From: Legionella drancourtii LLAP12
Lineage (GTDB): Bacteria; Pseudomonadota; Gammaproteobacteria; Legionellales; Legionellaceae
Assembly (NCBI RefSeq): GCF_000162755.2
Contig: NZ_JH413817.1
Location: forward strand, 137,550 to 196,793
Direction: 5' to 3'
Length of the DNA stretch: 59,244 nucleotides
Both the position numbers and the translations under genes were made by a program. Below are positions 33,251-40,845 of the stretch, piece by piece. The notes under the pieces were generated by a model. The model saw nothing but the letters and a program-made list of their open reading frames with translations, did no database searches and was not told the DNA's origin. Position 1 is the first letter of the stretch. The number at the start of each line of letters is the position of its first letter.

Positions 33251-34738
33251 ATGATTAAGACATTGCATAAAATGCCCAAGGGCGTAATACCACTCTATTT
33301 TATTCAAGCGTTTTCTACATTTTCATTTGCTATTCTCTATTCCTCCTTATCACTCTACGTTACTAAACAACTTGGTTTATCTAATACTGTTTCAAATAGC
33401 ATTGTGGGCTTATTTCTGGCATTTAATTATGCCTTACATTTGTTAGGGGGAGTAATAGGAGGACGCTTTCTAAGCAATCGTTCATTATTTTTTATTACTA
33501 CCATTCTGCAAAGTATAGGCATTATGTGTTTGGTTTTTTCACAAAGCTCACTTCTGTATATAGGATTAAGTTTGTTTTTGGTGGGATGCGGGCTTAATAC
33601 TACCTGCTACAACACTATGCTAGCGGATCGTTTTCATTCTACCGATAATCGAAGGGAAAAAGCATTTTTTTACAGCTATTCTGCGATGAACATTGGTTTT
33701 TTTGCGGGTTATATTATTAGTGGCTTTTATGATTATTCGAATCAATACCAACACATATTTTTTGCAAGCCTTGTTACTAATCTAGTTACTATAATTCTAA
33801 TCGCTTTTAATTGGGCTGCTCTTGAAGATAACAATAGTCTCTTATTAGATTTGAAAAATGATTCACGTCAGAAATTGAGAAATTGGATTGGTATAGCGGC
33901 TATTTTAATATTAGTGCCTTTTTTGACTGTGAGTTTTAATTCATCTGATTTTAGTAATGGCATGGTGATGGTGCTCAGTATTATTATGTTTTTTGTTATT
34001 TTATTCTTAGGTCACAAGCAAAAAATTAAAGCCGATAAACAAAAGATTAAGGCTTATTTAATCCTGACAGTTACTTCAATAATCTTTTGGATGATCTATT
34101 ACACAGGTCCTATGGGTGTAACTATCTTTATTAAAAATAATGTTGATAAGCATATTTTTGATTATGAATTGGCGACTCAATGGGTTTTAAATATAAATGC
34201 CTTGGTTATCATTGTGGGCGCACCGATTATGGCAATCGTTATTAACAAGCTGCAATCCAAAGGCTTCAATTTTTCTGTTTCTATGCAATTTGTATGGGCC
34301 TTTATAATTCTGGCATTTTCTTTCTTTTTCTTAGCTTGCGGCGTGACGTTTTCTGATAGTCACGGTTATAGCAGTCTTAGCTGGGTAATACTTCATTTAG
34401 TGGCTCAATCTATTGCCGAGTTACTAATTGGTCCAGTAGGGTATGCAATGATAGGGCGAATTGCCCCTGCTAAGTTACAAGGAATTCTGATGGGTACTTG
34501 GATGATGGTATCTGGGGTTTCGGCTTCATTATCATCTTATTTTTCTAATGCGATGATGAAAACAGACTCTATTGATCCTTTAATAACGAATGCTGATTAT
34601 TTTCATGTATTTAATCAATTGGGCATTTGGGCATTGATAGGCGGAGTATTTTTGTATTTTATTTCTGGAAAGATACGAAGTCTCATTGATGATACAAACG
34701 AACTTGATAGCAAATCGACTGAAACAGTTATTGCCTGA
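33251..34738 (+). CDS. MFS transporter of the POT/PTR peptide-transporter type
   Basis: 495 residues, 12-14 membrane helices. HLLGGVIGGRFLSNRSLFF sits where POT transporters have the GGxxADR loop, and FFYSYSAMNIGFFAGYIISG matches the second POT signature (FSxFYxxINxG). The usual ExxER proton-coupling motif in helix 1 is absent (YFIQAFSTFSFAILYSS), so it may work differently, possibly as an exporter. Divergent from the unknown 433-residue gene, sharing a 129-nt promoter region. A peptide carrier beside a peptide-modifying enzyme suggests movement of the product. Confidence 0.85.
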   Translation: MIKTLHKMPKGVIPLYFIQAFSTFSFAILYSSLSLYVTKQLGLSNTVSNSIVGLFLAFNYALHLLGGVIGGRFLSNRSLFFITTILQSIGIMCLVFSQSSLLYIGLSLFLVGCGLNTTCYNTMLADRFHSTDNRREKAFFYSYSAMNIGFFAGYIISGFYDYSNQYQHIFFASLVTNLVTIILIAFNWAALEDNNSLLLDLKNDSRQKLRNWIGIAAILILVPFLTVSFNSSDFSNGMVMVLSIIMFFVILFLGHKQKIKADKQKIKAYLILTVTSIIFWMIYYTGPMGVTIFIKNNVDKHIFDYELATQWVLNINALVIIVGAPIMAIVINKLQSKGFNFSVSMQFVWAFIILAFSFFFLACGVTFSDSHGYSSLSWVILHLVAQSIAELLIGPVGYAMIGRIAPAKLQGILMGTWMMVSGVSASLSSYFSNAMMKTDSIDPLITNADYFHVFNQLGIWALIGGVFLYFISGKIRSLIDDTNELDSKSTETVIA

Positions 34739-34801
34739 TTTAAGTTGGATCTAATTGCTTAATGTTATTTCAAGTTTGCATTTTACCTCCAACATTCTCG
34801 T

Positions 34802-34825
34802 AGTAAAAAAACTAATTTTTTTACT
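34802..34825. repeat. AT-rich perfect palindrome after the transporter gene
   Basis: AGTAAAAAAA (34802-34811) CTAA TTTTTTTACT (34816-34825): a perfect 10-bp stem whose right arm carries a 7-T run. It can act as a bidirectional intrinsic terminator, although its stem is nearly all A-T. It lies 63 nt after the transporter stop. A second small inverted repeat AAGGGC/GCCCTT follows at about 34850-34870. Confidence 0.5.
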
Positions 34826-34899
34826 CTCTTCAGTATGTTTTACTGTTTTCAAGGGCAGTACTAGAGCCCTTGCCGTAAGTAAAATCTGGAGATTATTAC

Positions 34900-35142
34900 A
34901 TGGGATGTTTGGCTGAAGTGTTGGGATCTTTTTCTGATGTGAATTTTAAATGTAAAAAAGAGAATCAAAAATATTTAATAGAGTTTATCCTGTTTTTCAG
35001 CAATTATGATTTGAAGTCATTAGCTGAACTTTTGGAAGTTAATCTTTTGTTCTTAAGCCAAGTTGTTAGCGGCAAATATTATCTTAATGAGGATAGAGCC
35101 TTAAAGCTGTTGAAGTGGTTCTTGATTTTTATTGGCGAATAA
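34900..35142 (+). CDS. Small helix-turn-helix-like protein
   Basis: 80 residues, GGAGA before the ATG. Residues 35-75 (DLKSLAELLEVNLLFLSQVV, then SGKYYLNEDRALKLLKWF) have the spacing of an XRE/lambda-repressor HTH with a Ser-Gly-Lys turn. N-terminus has no recognised feature. Probably a regulator carried by the element; target unknown. Confidence 0.65.
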   Translation: MGCLAEVLGSFSDVNFKCKKENQKYLIEFILFFSNYDLKSLAELLEVNLLFLSQVVSGKYYLNEDRALKLLKWFLIFIGE

Positions 35143-35330
35143 AGGACCTTCCTACAAATATTCAATAATATTAGCTTTGTAATTTACTTTTTATGAGAAA
35201 CAAGCAGGCTGAACAACGCAATGTTTTTTAGTCGCTAATAAGAGTGAACTATTTTAAAAATTAATAGTTGTTCTAATGAAGTCCCTGACTGTTATAATAC
35301 TCATATGCTTATGACAACATAATAGTAAAT

Positions 35331-35507
35331 ATGAGTGAAACTACGATTTTGAAAGAAATAACCCAAGAATTTCTAGAAAAAATTAGAGAAGAAAATATTT
35401 TAGAAAATACCGATAAATTTGAACAGTTCTCTGAATTATTTAATGGTTATGAGATTCCAAATGGCGAGCAACTTAAGCAAATATTATTTGATGAGGAGCT
35501 CTCTTGA
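35331..35507 (+). CDS. 58-residue acidic protein coupled to the ATPase gene
   Basis: 58 residues, ATG at 35331, TGA at 35505-35507. Highly charged, mostly helical (ILKEITQEFLEKIREENILE, then GEQLKQILFDEELS), net acidic. The stop overlaps the TTG start of the ATPase (TTGA), so they are translated together. Small acidic partners encoded directly before SMC/Rad50-like ATPases occur in several defence and plasmid-control systems; no family is recognised here. Confidence 0.65.
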   Translation: MSETTILKEITQEFLEKIREENILENTDKFEQFSELFNGYEIPNGEQLKQILFDEELS

Positions 35508-37954
35508 TAAGGATAGAATCAATAACAATAGAAAATCTTAGAGGAATTAAACGTCTTCATCATAATCTCGGGCATGGCAACCTTGTTATACAAGGTCCAA
35601 ATGGTTCGGGAAAAAGTGGCATTATTGATGCGATTGAATTTGCATTAACGGGAAATATCTCTAGATTGTCCGGCACGGGGTCGTCGGGAGTTACACTTAG
35701 TATACATGCACCACATGTTGATTTTCGAGATAACCCTAGAAAAGCTAAAGCGATAATTAAAGTAACCAATGATTTGACCGGTAATTCCTTCACTATAGAA
35801 AGAACCGTAGCCCATTTAAAAAAACCTAAAATAGAGCCAGAAAATGAAGAAGGTAAAATAATTTTAAACTTTCTATCAGAGCACCCCGAGTTTTCATTAT
35901 CACGACGAGAAATTCTAAAATTTATTGTGACTGAACCCAGTAAACGTGCCAAAGAAGTTCAAGAGCTTTTAAAAATGGATTCAATTGATAAAATTAGAAG
36001 TGTGTTTAATAAATTAAACAATGAAACTAAAAGATCTTTTACTGAAAAATCGAATAATCTCACTCAGGCTGAAAAAGCTTTGTTACAACACTTTGAAATG
36101 ACAGAAATTAACAAAAATAATATGTTGAAACTGGTCAATGATATGAGGGCTATTTTGATCTTGGACAAGATAGAGTCTATTAATATTGATACGAAATTTT
36201 CCATAGGTCTTGGCAATGATACTCAAAACAATAAAAAAACAGTTGATAAAAAAGTGCTGTGCCCAGGTATTAATAGCTTGCTGATAAAACTAGAAGCAAA
36301 AACTATAACCACCTCACTGGAAGCTACCAATGAAGCAATTGTAAATCTTCAAAGTAATTATGAATTTTTGCAATACGTTAATAAACAAGAGTTTTATGAG
36401 AAGGGATTAAACTTCATTATTGATAACTTCTGCCCCTTTTGTGATACAGCTTATGACCTACAATTATTAATAAGTCATATTCAGCAGAAAATTGCTGATA
36501 ATGTAAAAGCAGCTACCCTTTTGAGTACCATTCAATCAGGATGCAATATTCTTAAATCTGATTATATTATGCTGCTTTCTGAACTTGATGAGATTAAAAG
36601 GGGCGCATTTTCTCTCAATTTAACTTCTGAAGCTGAAAAATTGGTGGCATTGTCAGAAAGAATAAAATTAGACTGTGAGTTTCTGGATTCCCCTATTGAT
36701 AATTTAGAAAAGGTTACTAGCTTAATTAAAGATCCTTATGGTAGGTTTGACGTACAAATCGTTGTCTTATTACAAAGCATCTTTACTTGTGTAAATAAAA
36801 TACCTGATTATTCATCTGAAGAAAATGCAAAGCGCTTCCTTATAATTGCAGATGAAAGGCTTGATGCTTATAAGTTTGCAAAACATCAGATTAGCATTTG
36901 GGATAAAAGAGCCCAAAAAACAACGCAATTATTATCTTTATTTGAAAGTATTAGCGAGAAAAAACTTGTTGATCTTTATGCTGAAGTTGAGAAAGATTTC
37001 TCACGCTTTTATAGTCAAATTAATAATGATGATGAAAAAGAATTTAATGCTCAGTTAACTCCTTCAAAAGGTAGTCTTGGTCTTGATGTTGATTTTTATG
37101 GTAGAGGAGTTTTCCCTCCCTTAGCTTTTCATAGCGAAGGACATCAGGATGGAATGGGGCTTTGTCTATATTTAGCATTATCAAAAAAAATCATGGGTAA
37201 TAAATTTACATTTTGTTTGTTGGATGACGTTTTGATGTCGATAGATACGAGTCACCGCAGAGCATTTTGCATATTATTAAAATCTGAATTCCCATTAACA
37301 CAATTTGTCATTACTACACATGATGAAATCTGGAAAAAGCAGTTAATCAATGAAGGATTTGTTAGTTCAAAGCAAGTACTTAATTTTCGAGGATGGTCTG
37401 TTGATAATGGCCCATCATTTCTTAATGAGAAAGATACTTTAGAGACATTAGATCGTTGTATCAAAGAACAATCCATCTCAGAAGCCGCCTCGATTTTACG
37501 GCATTATCTTGAATATATAATGACAGAATTGAGTATTAAATTAAGAGTGAAACTGGAAATAAGATATAATAATTCTTATGATTTCGGTGAAACACTTTCA
37601 GCAGTAATTAGTAGATATAAAGAATTGTTAAAGAAAGCAAAAACGGCTGCTAACTCATGGAATCAACAGGATATAGTAGGTAATATTAGCTTTATAGATA
37701 CCAAGTTGATTGCAGCGATACAAAAGACTAATTTGGAGCAATGGACATTAAACCCATCAGTTCATTACAACGAATGGGCTAATTTTACTTCAAACGAATT
37801 CTCACGTTTAAAAGAAGCTTTCTTTGAACTACTTAATCAATTCAAATGTGCTAAATGTGATGGTTGGATATACGCATCACCCTCAAAGGGGAACGTTGAT
37901 GAGGTTCGTTGTGAGTGCGGTGAACTCCTTCTTAACTTTAAAACAAAGAATTAA
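35504..37954 (+). CDS. Rad50/SMC-like ATPase of the element, possible defence protein
   Basis: 816 residues, TTG start overlapping the small gene. Walker A GPNGSGKS (31-38), then long helical coiled coil with a central CPFCDTAYD (about 311-319) like a zinc hook, a degenerate ABC signature HSEGHQDGMGLCLYL, Walker B FCLLDDVLMSID with an H-switch-like ITTHDE after it, and a C-terminal domain ending in a zinc ribbon (CAKCDGW, then CECGELL). The layout is that of AAA_23/Rad50-type ATPases, but no nuclease domain is visible. On an integrative element, with its own small partner, an anti-phage or anti-plasmid role is a fair hypothesis. Confidence 0.8.
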   Translation: MIRIESITIENLRGIKRLHHNLGHGNLVIQGPNGSGKSGIIDAIEFALTGNISRLSGTGSSGVTLSIHAPHVDFRDNPRKAKAIIKVTNDLTGNSFTIERTVAHLKKPKIEPENEEGKIILNFLSEHPEFSLSRREILKFIVTEPSKRAKEVQELLKMDSIDKIRSVFNKLNNETKRSFTEKSNNLTQAEKALLQHFEMTEINKNNMLKLVNDMRAILILDKIESINIDTKFSIGLGNDTQNNKKTVDKKVLCPGINSLLIKLEAKTITTSLEATNEAIVNLQSNYEFLQYVNKQEFYEKGLNFIIDNFCPFCDTAYDLQLLISHIQQKIADNVKAATLLSTIQSGCNILKSDYIMLLSELDEIKRGAFSLNLTSEAEKLVALSERIKLDCEFLDSPIDNLEKVTSLIKDPYGRFDVQIVVLLQSIFTCVNKIPDYSSEENAKRFLIIADERLDAYKFAKHQISIWDKRAQKTTQLLSLFESISEKKLVDLYAEVEKDFSRFYSQINNDDEKEFNAQLTPSKGSLGLDVDFYGRGVFPPLAFHSEGHQDGMGLCLYLALSKKIMGNKFTFCLLDDVLMSIDTSHRRAFCILLKSEFPLTQFVITTHDEIWKKQLINEGFVSSKQVLNFRGWSVDNGPSFLNEKDTLETLDRCIKEQSISEAASILRHYLEYIMTELSIKLRVKLEIRYNNSYDFGETLSAVISRYKELLKKAKTAANSWNQQDIVGNISFIDTKLIAAIQKTNLEQWTLNPSVHYNEWANFTSNEFSRLKEAFFELLNQFKCAKCDGWIYASPSKGNVDEVRCECGELLLNFKTKN

Positions 37955-38065
37955 AATATTCTTTTAATATTTACTCTTATAATCCCCCTTTACAGGAGGA
38001 GCTAGTAGCATATGGCATTGTTTATAAATATTTTGTTTTGGCTACAGTTCAGTAACCTTATATGT

Positions 38066-38749
38066 TTAATATTTTAATATCCTCTGCAAACTAATTACAG
38101 TGCCAACAATTTTATCTTTTGTATCGCCATTAACTTGTAAACTAGCCCAATTCTCATTTAGGGCAATCAATTCAAACTCAGGAGTAGTTCGTGATGCAGA
38201 CAATTGTTTGTATTTACGAAGAATAACTTCATTATCACCATCAAGCTTGGCTATCACAAAATCACCAGGATTTGGCATCGTTTCTGGATCAATTATAAGC
38301 ACATCAGTCTTCCTGAATTCTGGAATCATACTGTCATCTTTAACCTCTAGTGCAAAAGCATTTTCCCCTATACGAGCAGTTAAACTAGGGCTGATCGGAA
38401 TTAAGGTAAATATTTCAGAATATTGTTCATTTTTAATTTCCTGAATACAAACCGCAGGATCGCATGCCTGTTTGTAATTAAGTAGAGGAATTAATGCACC
38501 TAGACCCAGAGGTTTTTTAAGTTTGCCTTGTTTATCATCAGACAAACACATCAAAAATGCTGGTGAAACCTCCAGTACCTTTGCCAGTTGTTTAATTTCT
38601 TCTGGGCCTGGAGTTCGTTCACCGCGCTCATAGTTGTTAATTCTGGATATTTTCAAGCTATCAGTTAACTCTGCCAGAGCTTTTCTGGTTAAGCCTTTGA
38701 TGGTGCGCTCGTGCTTAATTCGTTGTCCTATTTTCTCTTTTATGTTCAT
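38066..38749 (-). CDS. lvrR: LvrR, cI/LexA-type repressor of the element
   Basis: 227 residues. N-terminal XRE HTH (TRKALAELTDSLKISRINNY, about 21-40, then ERGERTPGPEE) and a C-terminal S24 peptidase domain with Ser140 in KDDSMIPEF and Lys179 in VILRKYK. In phage repressors this domain self-cleaves under RecA and switches the element on. I see no Ala-Gly or Cys-Gly cleavage pair in the linker (about 80-125), so cleavage could be unusual or absent. Divergent from lvrA, matching the known lvrRABC order of Legionella conjugative elements. Confidence 0.85.
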   Translation of the reverse strand: MNIKEKIGQRIKHERTIKGLTRKALAELTDSLKISRINNYERGERTPGPEEIKQLAKVLEVSPAFLMCLSDDKQGKLKKPLGLGALIPLLNYKQACDPAVCIQEIKNEQYSEIFTLIPISPSLTARIGENAFALEVKDDSMIPEFRKTDVLIIDPETMPNPGDFVIAKLDGDNEVILRKYKQLSASRTTPEFELIALNENWASLQVNGDTKDKIVGTVISLQRILKY

Positions 38750-38834
38750 TCCATGTCGCTCATAAAAATACTTAATAAATATGATACCAGATATTGACTG
38801 ATTCTCAATATGTGTTAACTTGTAATTTATATTG

Positions 38835-38845
38835 CTCGATTCGAG
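38835..38845. promoter_or_regulatory. Palindromic operator CTCGATTCGAG, candidate LvrR site 2
   Basis: Perfect palindrome apart from the central base, in the 156-nt divergent promoter between lvrR (start 38749) and lvrA (start 38906). It is followed by TATTTAT, which could be a -10 box for lvrA, so a bound repressor would block lvrA. Matches the alpA/borosin site at 30744-30754. Confidence 0.65.
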
Positions 38846-38905
38846 TATTTATGCACGAAAAGAGCTGTTTGTTGTTGAGTGGATATTGAAAAAGAAGAGG
38901 GAGAG

Positions 38906-39790
38906 ATGGATTTCATAGTTAATCAAAACGAAATGGCTGGGTTGTGTGGTTTAACGCACATCCAGCAATTAGTTTATTTTAGAGGGATTAAGCCGTACAT
39001 GAATGTGAAAACAGGCATAGTTGGGATTGATCGAGGTATTAGTTATCAATCCATTGCTGAACAGCTTTATATCGAACCTCATCAAGGCATTAAAAGCGTT
39101 AGTTTTTCTCGCGCTCAGGTACGACGTGCGGTGGCAGGTCTTGAACGGGCAGGGCTTATTCAATTTCTGTCTGAAGATCATACTTTGATTTTAAAATGCA
39201 TATTGGCAACAAGGGATTATTATGTCTCAAAAAAAGCCGTCACAAAGCCGTCACAGCAAGGCATCACTAAAAAATCTCAAAAAGATATTGAAAACACTGG
39301 CAATTTGGCAAATGCGACCTTAAAAGCCGGCATAGCAGAAAGTGCAAAAGCCGACATACCTCTTATAAACAATAATTATTTATATTTATTTAAGCAATTC
39401 GAAAAATTTTGGTCGCGTTTTCCAAACAAAAAATCCAAACAAAAAGCATGGAGTGAATTTCAACAAATCAATCCTGATGAACAACTTTTTGAAAAAATAA
39501 TCATCGCGATTGATGCGCAAATTAATAATCGTGAGGAACACAAGCTTTCTGGGGAATGGCTTCCCCCATGGAAGTATCCTGCCAATTGGTTAGCCCAGCA
39601 TTGCTGGAAAGATGAACTCTCAACCGTAATGACACAGGAGCAAAGTAATGCAAAGAATAAGCGAAGTAATGCAAAAAAATCTCCCAGTGAAATCTTCTGG
39701 GACACATGCGGTGATGCAGAGTTCGATTTTGCAGATGAAACACCCAAACAATCAACCCCAAGCAACGTCCTCAACTTCAGTAAAGACTGA
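38906..39790 (+). CDS. lvrA: LvrA, phage-replication-protein-like DNA-binding protein
   Basis: 294 residues from the ATG at 38906, which has AGGGAG directly upstream (a GTG at 38879 would add 9). N-terminal winged-helix region (about 1-95: SYQSIAEQLYIEPHQGIKSV, SFSRAQVRRAVAGLERAGLI). C-terminal half (about 165-240) reads FEKFWSRFPNKKSKQKAWSEF ending WKYPANWLAQHCWKDEL, which is the conserved block of phage replication (lambda O-like/DnaT-like) proteins. LvrA is described as part of a regulatory locus of Legionella elements, but the sequence also suggests replication. Its end overlaps lvrB by 143 nt. Confidence 0.8.
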   Translation: MDFIVNQNEMAGLCGLTHIQQLVYFRGIKPYMNVKTGIVGIDRGISYQSIAEQLYIEPHQGIKSVSFSRAQVRRAVAGLERAGLIQFLSEDHTLILKCILATRDYYVSKKAVTKPSQQGITKKSQKDIENTGNLANATLKAGIAESAKADIPLINNNYLYLFKQFEKFWSRFPNKKSKQKAWSEFQQINPDEQLFEKIIIAIDAQINNREEHKLSGEWLPPWKYPANWLAQHCWKDELSTVMTQEQSNAKNKRSNAKKSPSEIFWDTCGDAEFDFADETPKQSTPSNVLNFSKD

Positions 39791-40130
39791 GGCTCATGAT
39801 AAACGAATTGATACGTTGTTTATCCGTCTTGGCGCTATTTATGGCCATATCTGGTGGAGCAATTACCAAAATGAAAATGCTTTGTCTGTTGCCAAGAAAG
39901 AATGGTCTGACACTTTAAGTCGTTTTAATAATCAAATTCTTAAAGAAGTCTTACTGAGCATTCGTGAACGAAATGTTTTTCCACCTAGTTTGCCCCAGTT
40001 TTTTGAATATTGTATGGCCACGTTTAAACGTCATGAGCCTTATCGAGTTAATAGAGAGCCTATTCAGCCAGCAAGTTCTGATATTGCAACCAAGCACCTT
40101 AATGCCATGTTGCGATTCTTAAGACCTTAA
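39648..40130 (+). CDS. lvrB: LvrB, lambda-P/helicase-loader-like protein
   Basis: 160 residues with the ATG at 39648 behind GGAGCAAAGTA; shorter starts at 39669, 39714 or 39735 cannot be excluded, because the first ~45 residues (which overlap lvrA out of frame) are low-complexity. The conserved part runs from about 55: RLGAIYGHIWWSNYQNENAL, KKEWSDTLSRFNNQILKEVL and NVFPPSLPQFFEYC, with the W...W...L..F and PPSLPQF..C pattern of phage replication protein P/helicase loaders. Together with LvrA it looks like an initiator/loader pair. Confidence 0.75.
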   Translation: MQRISEVMQKNLPVKSSGTHAVMQSSILQMKHPNNQPQATSSTSVKTEAHDKRIDTLFIRLGAIYGHIWWSNYQNENALSVAKKEWSDTLSRFNNQILKEVLLSIRERNVFPPSLPQFFEYCMATFKRHEPYRVNREPIQPASSDIATKHLNAMLRFLRP

Positions 40131-40150
40131 CTTTAAAAAGGAGATTTTAC

Positions 40151-40360
40151 ATGCTTGTACTTACCCGTCGCGTTGGAGAACTAATACTAATCGACAAAGG
40201 TCAAATTGAAATCAAGGTTTTATACGTTCGCAATGGTCATATAGCCATAGGAATCAAAGCTCCTCTACATATAGACGTTGATCGCAAGGAAATTTTTATT
40301 AAGAAAATGACTAATCCTCAGATCGAAGCAGAGAAGGAATTCATTACAGAAACTAATTAA
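40151..40360 (+). CDS. lvrC: LvrC, CsrA-family RNA-binding regulator
   Basis: 69 residues. MLVLTRRVGELILI at the N-terminus and the GHIAIGIKAP and VDRKEIF blocks match CsrA (MLILTRRVGE, RIGV.AP, V.REEI), including Arg6-Arg7 and Arg44-type positions that bind GGA loops in mRNA. In Legionella, CsrA proteins on conjugative elements (LvrC) influence the life cycle and element mobility. AAAAAGGAGA precedes the ATG. Immediately upstream of the type IV secretion genes, whose first ribosome site contains CGGAAGGAG. Confidence 0.92.
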   Translation: MLVLTRRVGELILIDKGQIEIKVLYVRNGHIAIGIKAPLHIDVDRKEIFIKKMTNPQIEAEKEFITETN

Positions 40361-40369
40361 CCATCAGCA

Positions 40370-40392
40370 CCGGGCATGAAGCCCGGAAGGAG
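40370..40392 (+). promoter_or_regulatory. Hairpin with GGA-containing ribosome site before the first T4SS gene
   Basis: CCGGGC (40370-40375) and GCCCGG (40381-40386) pair around ATGAA, and the right arm runs straight into AAGGAG, the ribosome site of the PilL-like gene at 40399. The combined sequence CCCGGAAGGAG has two GGA cores, one at the stem edge, as in CsrA-bound leaders. LvrC, encoded just before, is an obvious candidate to bind it and control secretion-system translation. Untested inference. Confidence 0.5.
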
Positions 40393-40398
40393 TTTGTT

Positions 40399-40845
40399 AT
40401 GTCCAAGTTGCTATTAATCACTTCACTAAGCCTGCTTACATTGACAATTCATGCGGCCAATGATGTAACCCAGATTCACCGTTATGCCACCGTAGCTAAT
40501 AAACCTTTGGCTGCTCAAGTTAATCCTTTATTAGCAGTTCAACAAATTCATTTTCCACAAGAAGTTAAAACTGTTGGGGAGGCGATTGAATGGTGGTTGC
40601 ACTATTCAGGTTTTACTCTTGTGAGCAAAGAAAAACAACCTGAGAGCTTGCAAACTGTAATGCATCAGACCTTGCCTCAAATTCATAGAAACCTTGGCCC
40701 ATTAACAGTTAAAGGGGGGTTGGAAGTTCTTGCTGGTCAGCAAGTCTTCATGCTGGTTGAGAATCCCTTGTTACGCCAGGTGAACTTCAAATTAAAACCT
40801 GCTTATCAATCTGCTGTTAAGCCAGTGACAAGGAGTAAAGCATGA
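40399..40845 (+). CDS. PilL N-terminal-type conjugation protein (TIGR03748 family)
   Basis: 148 residues with a signal peptide (MSKLLLITSLSLLTLTIHA). YATVANKPLAAQVNPLLAVQQIHFP, then VGEAIEWWLHYSGFTLVS and LPQIHRNLGPLTVKGGLEVL, match the N-terminal domain of PilL-like proteins of PFGI-1-class elements. First gene of the mating-pair-formation operon, after a hairpin/RBS site; overlaps the next gene by 4 nt. A periplasmic part of the transfer apparatus. Confidence 0.78.
   Translation: MSKLLLITSLSLLTLTIHAANDVTQIHRYATVANKPLAAQVNPLLAVQQIHFPQEVKTVGEAIEWWLHYSGFTLVSKEKQPESLQTVMHQTLPQIHRNLGPLTVKGGLEVLAGQQVFMLVENPLLRQVNFKLKPAYQSAVKPVTRSKA

Noticed and set aside
35560-35952. 130-codon minus-strand frame inside the ATPase
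   Set aside because: It is the antisense of the Walker A region; composition is Pro/Arg-rich without protein-like pattern.
35331-37954. ABC-three-component defence system
   Set aside because: Only two genes are seen and no effector or middle component of that type is recognised, so the name is not used.
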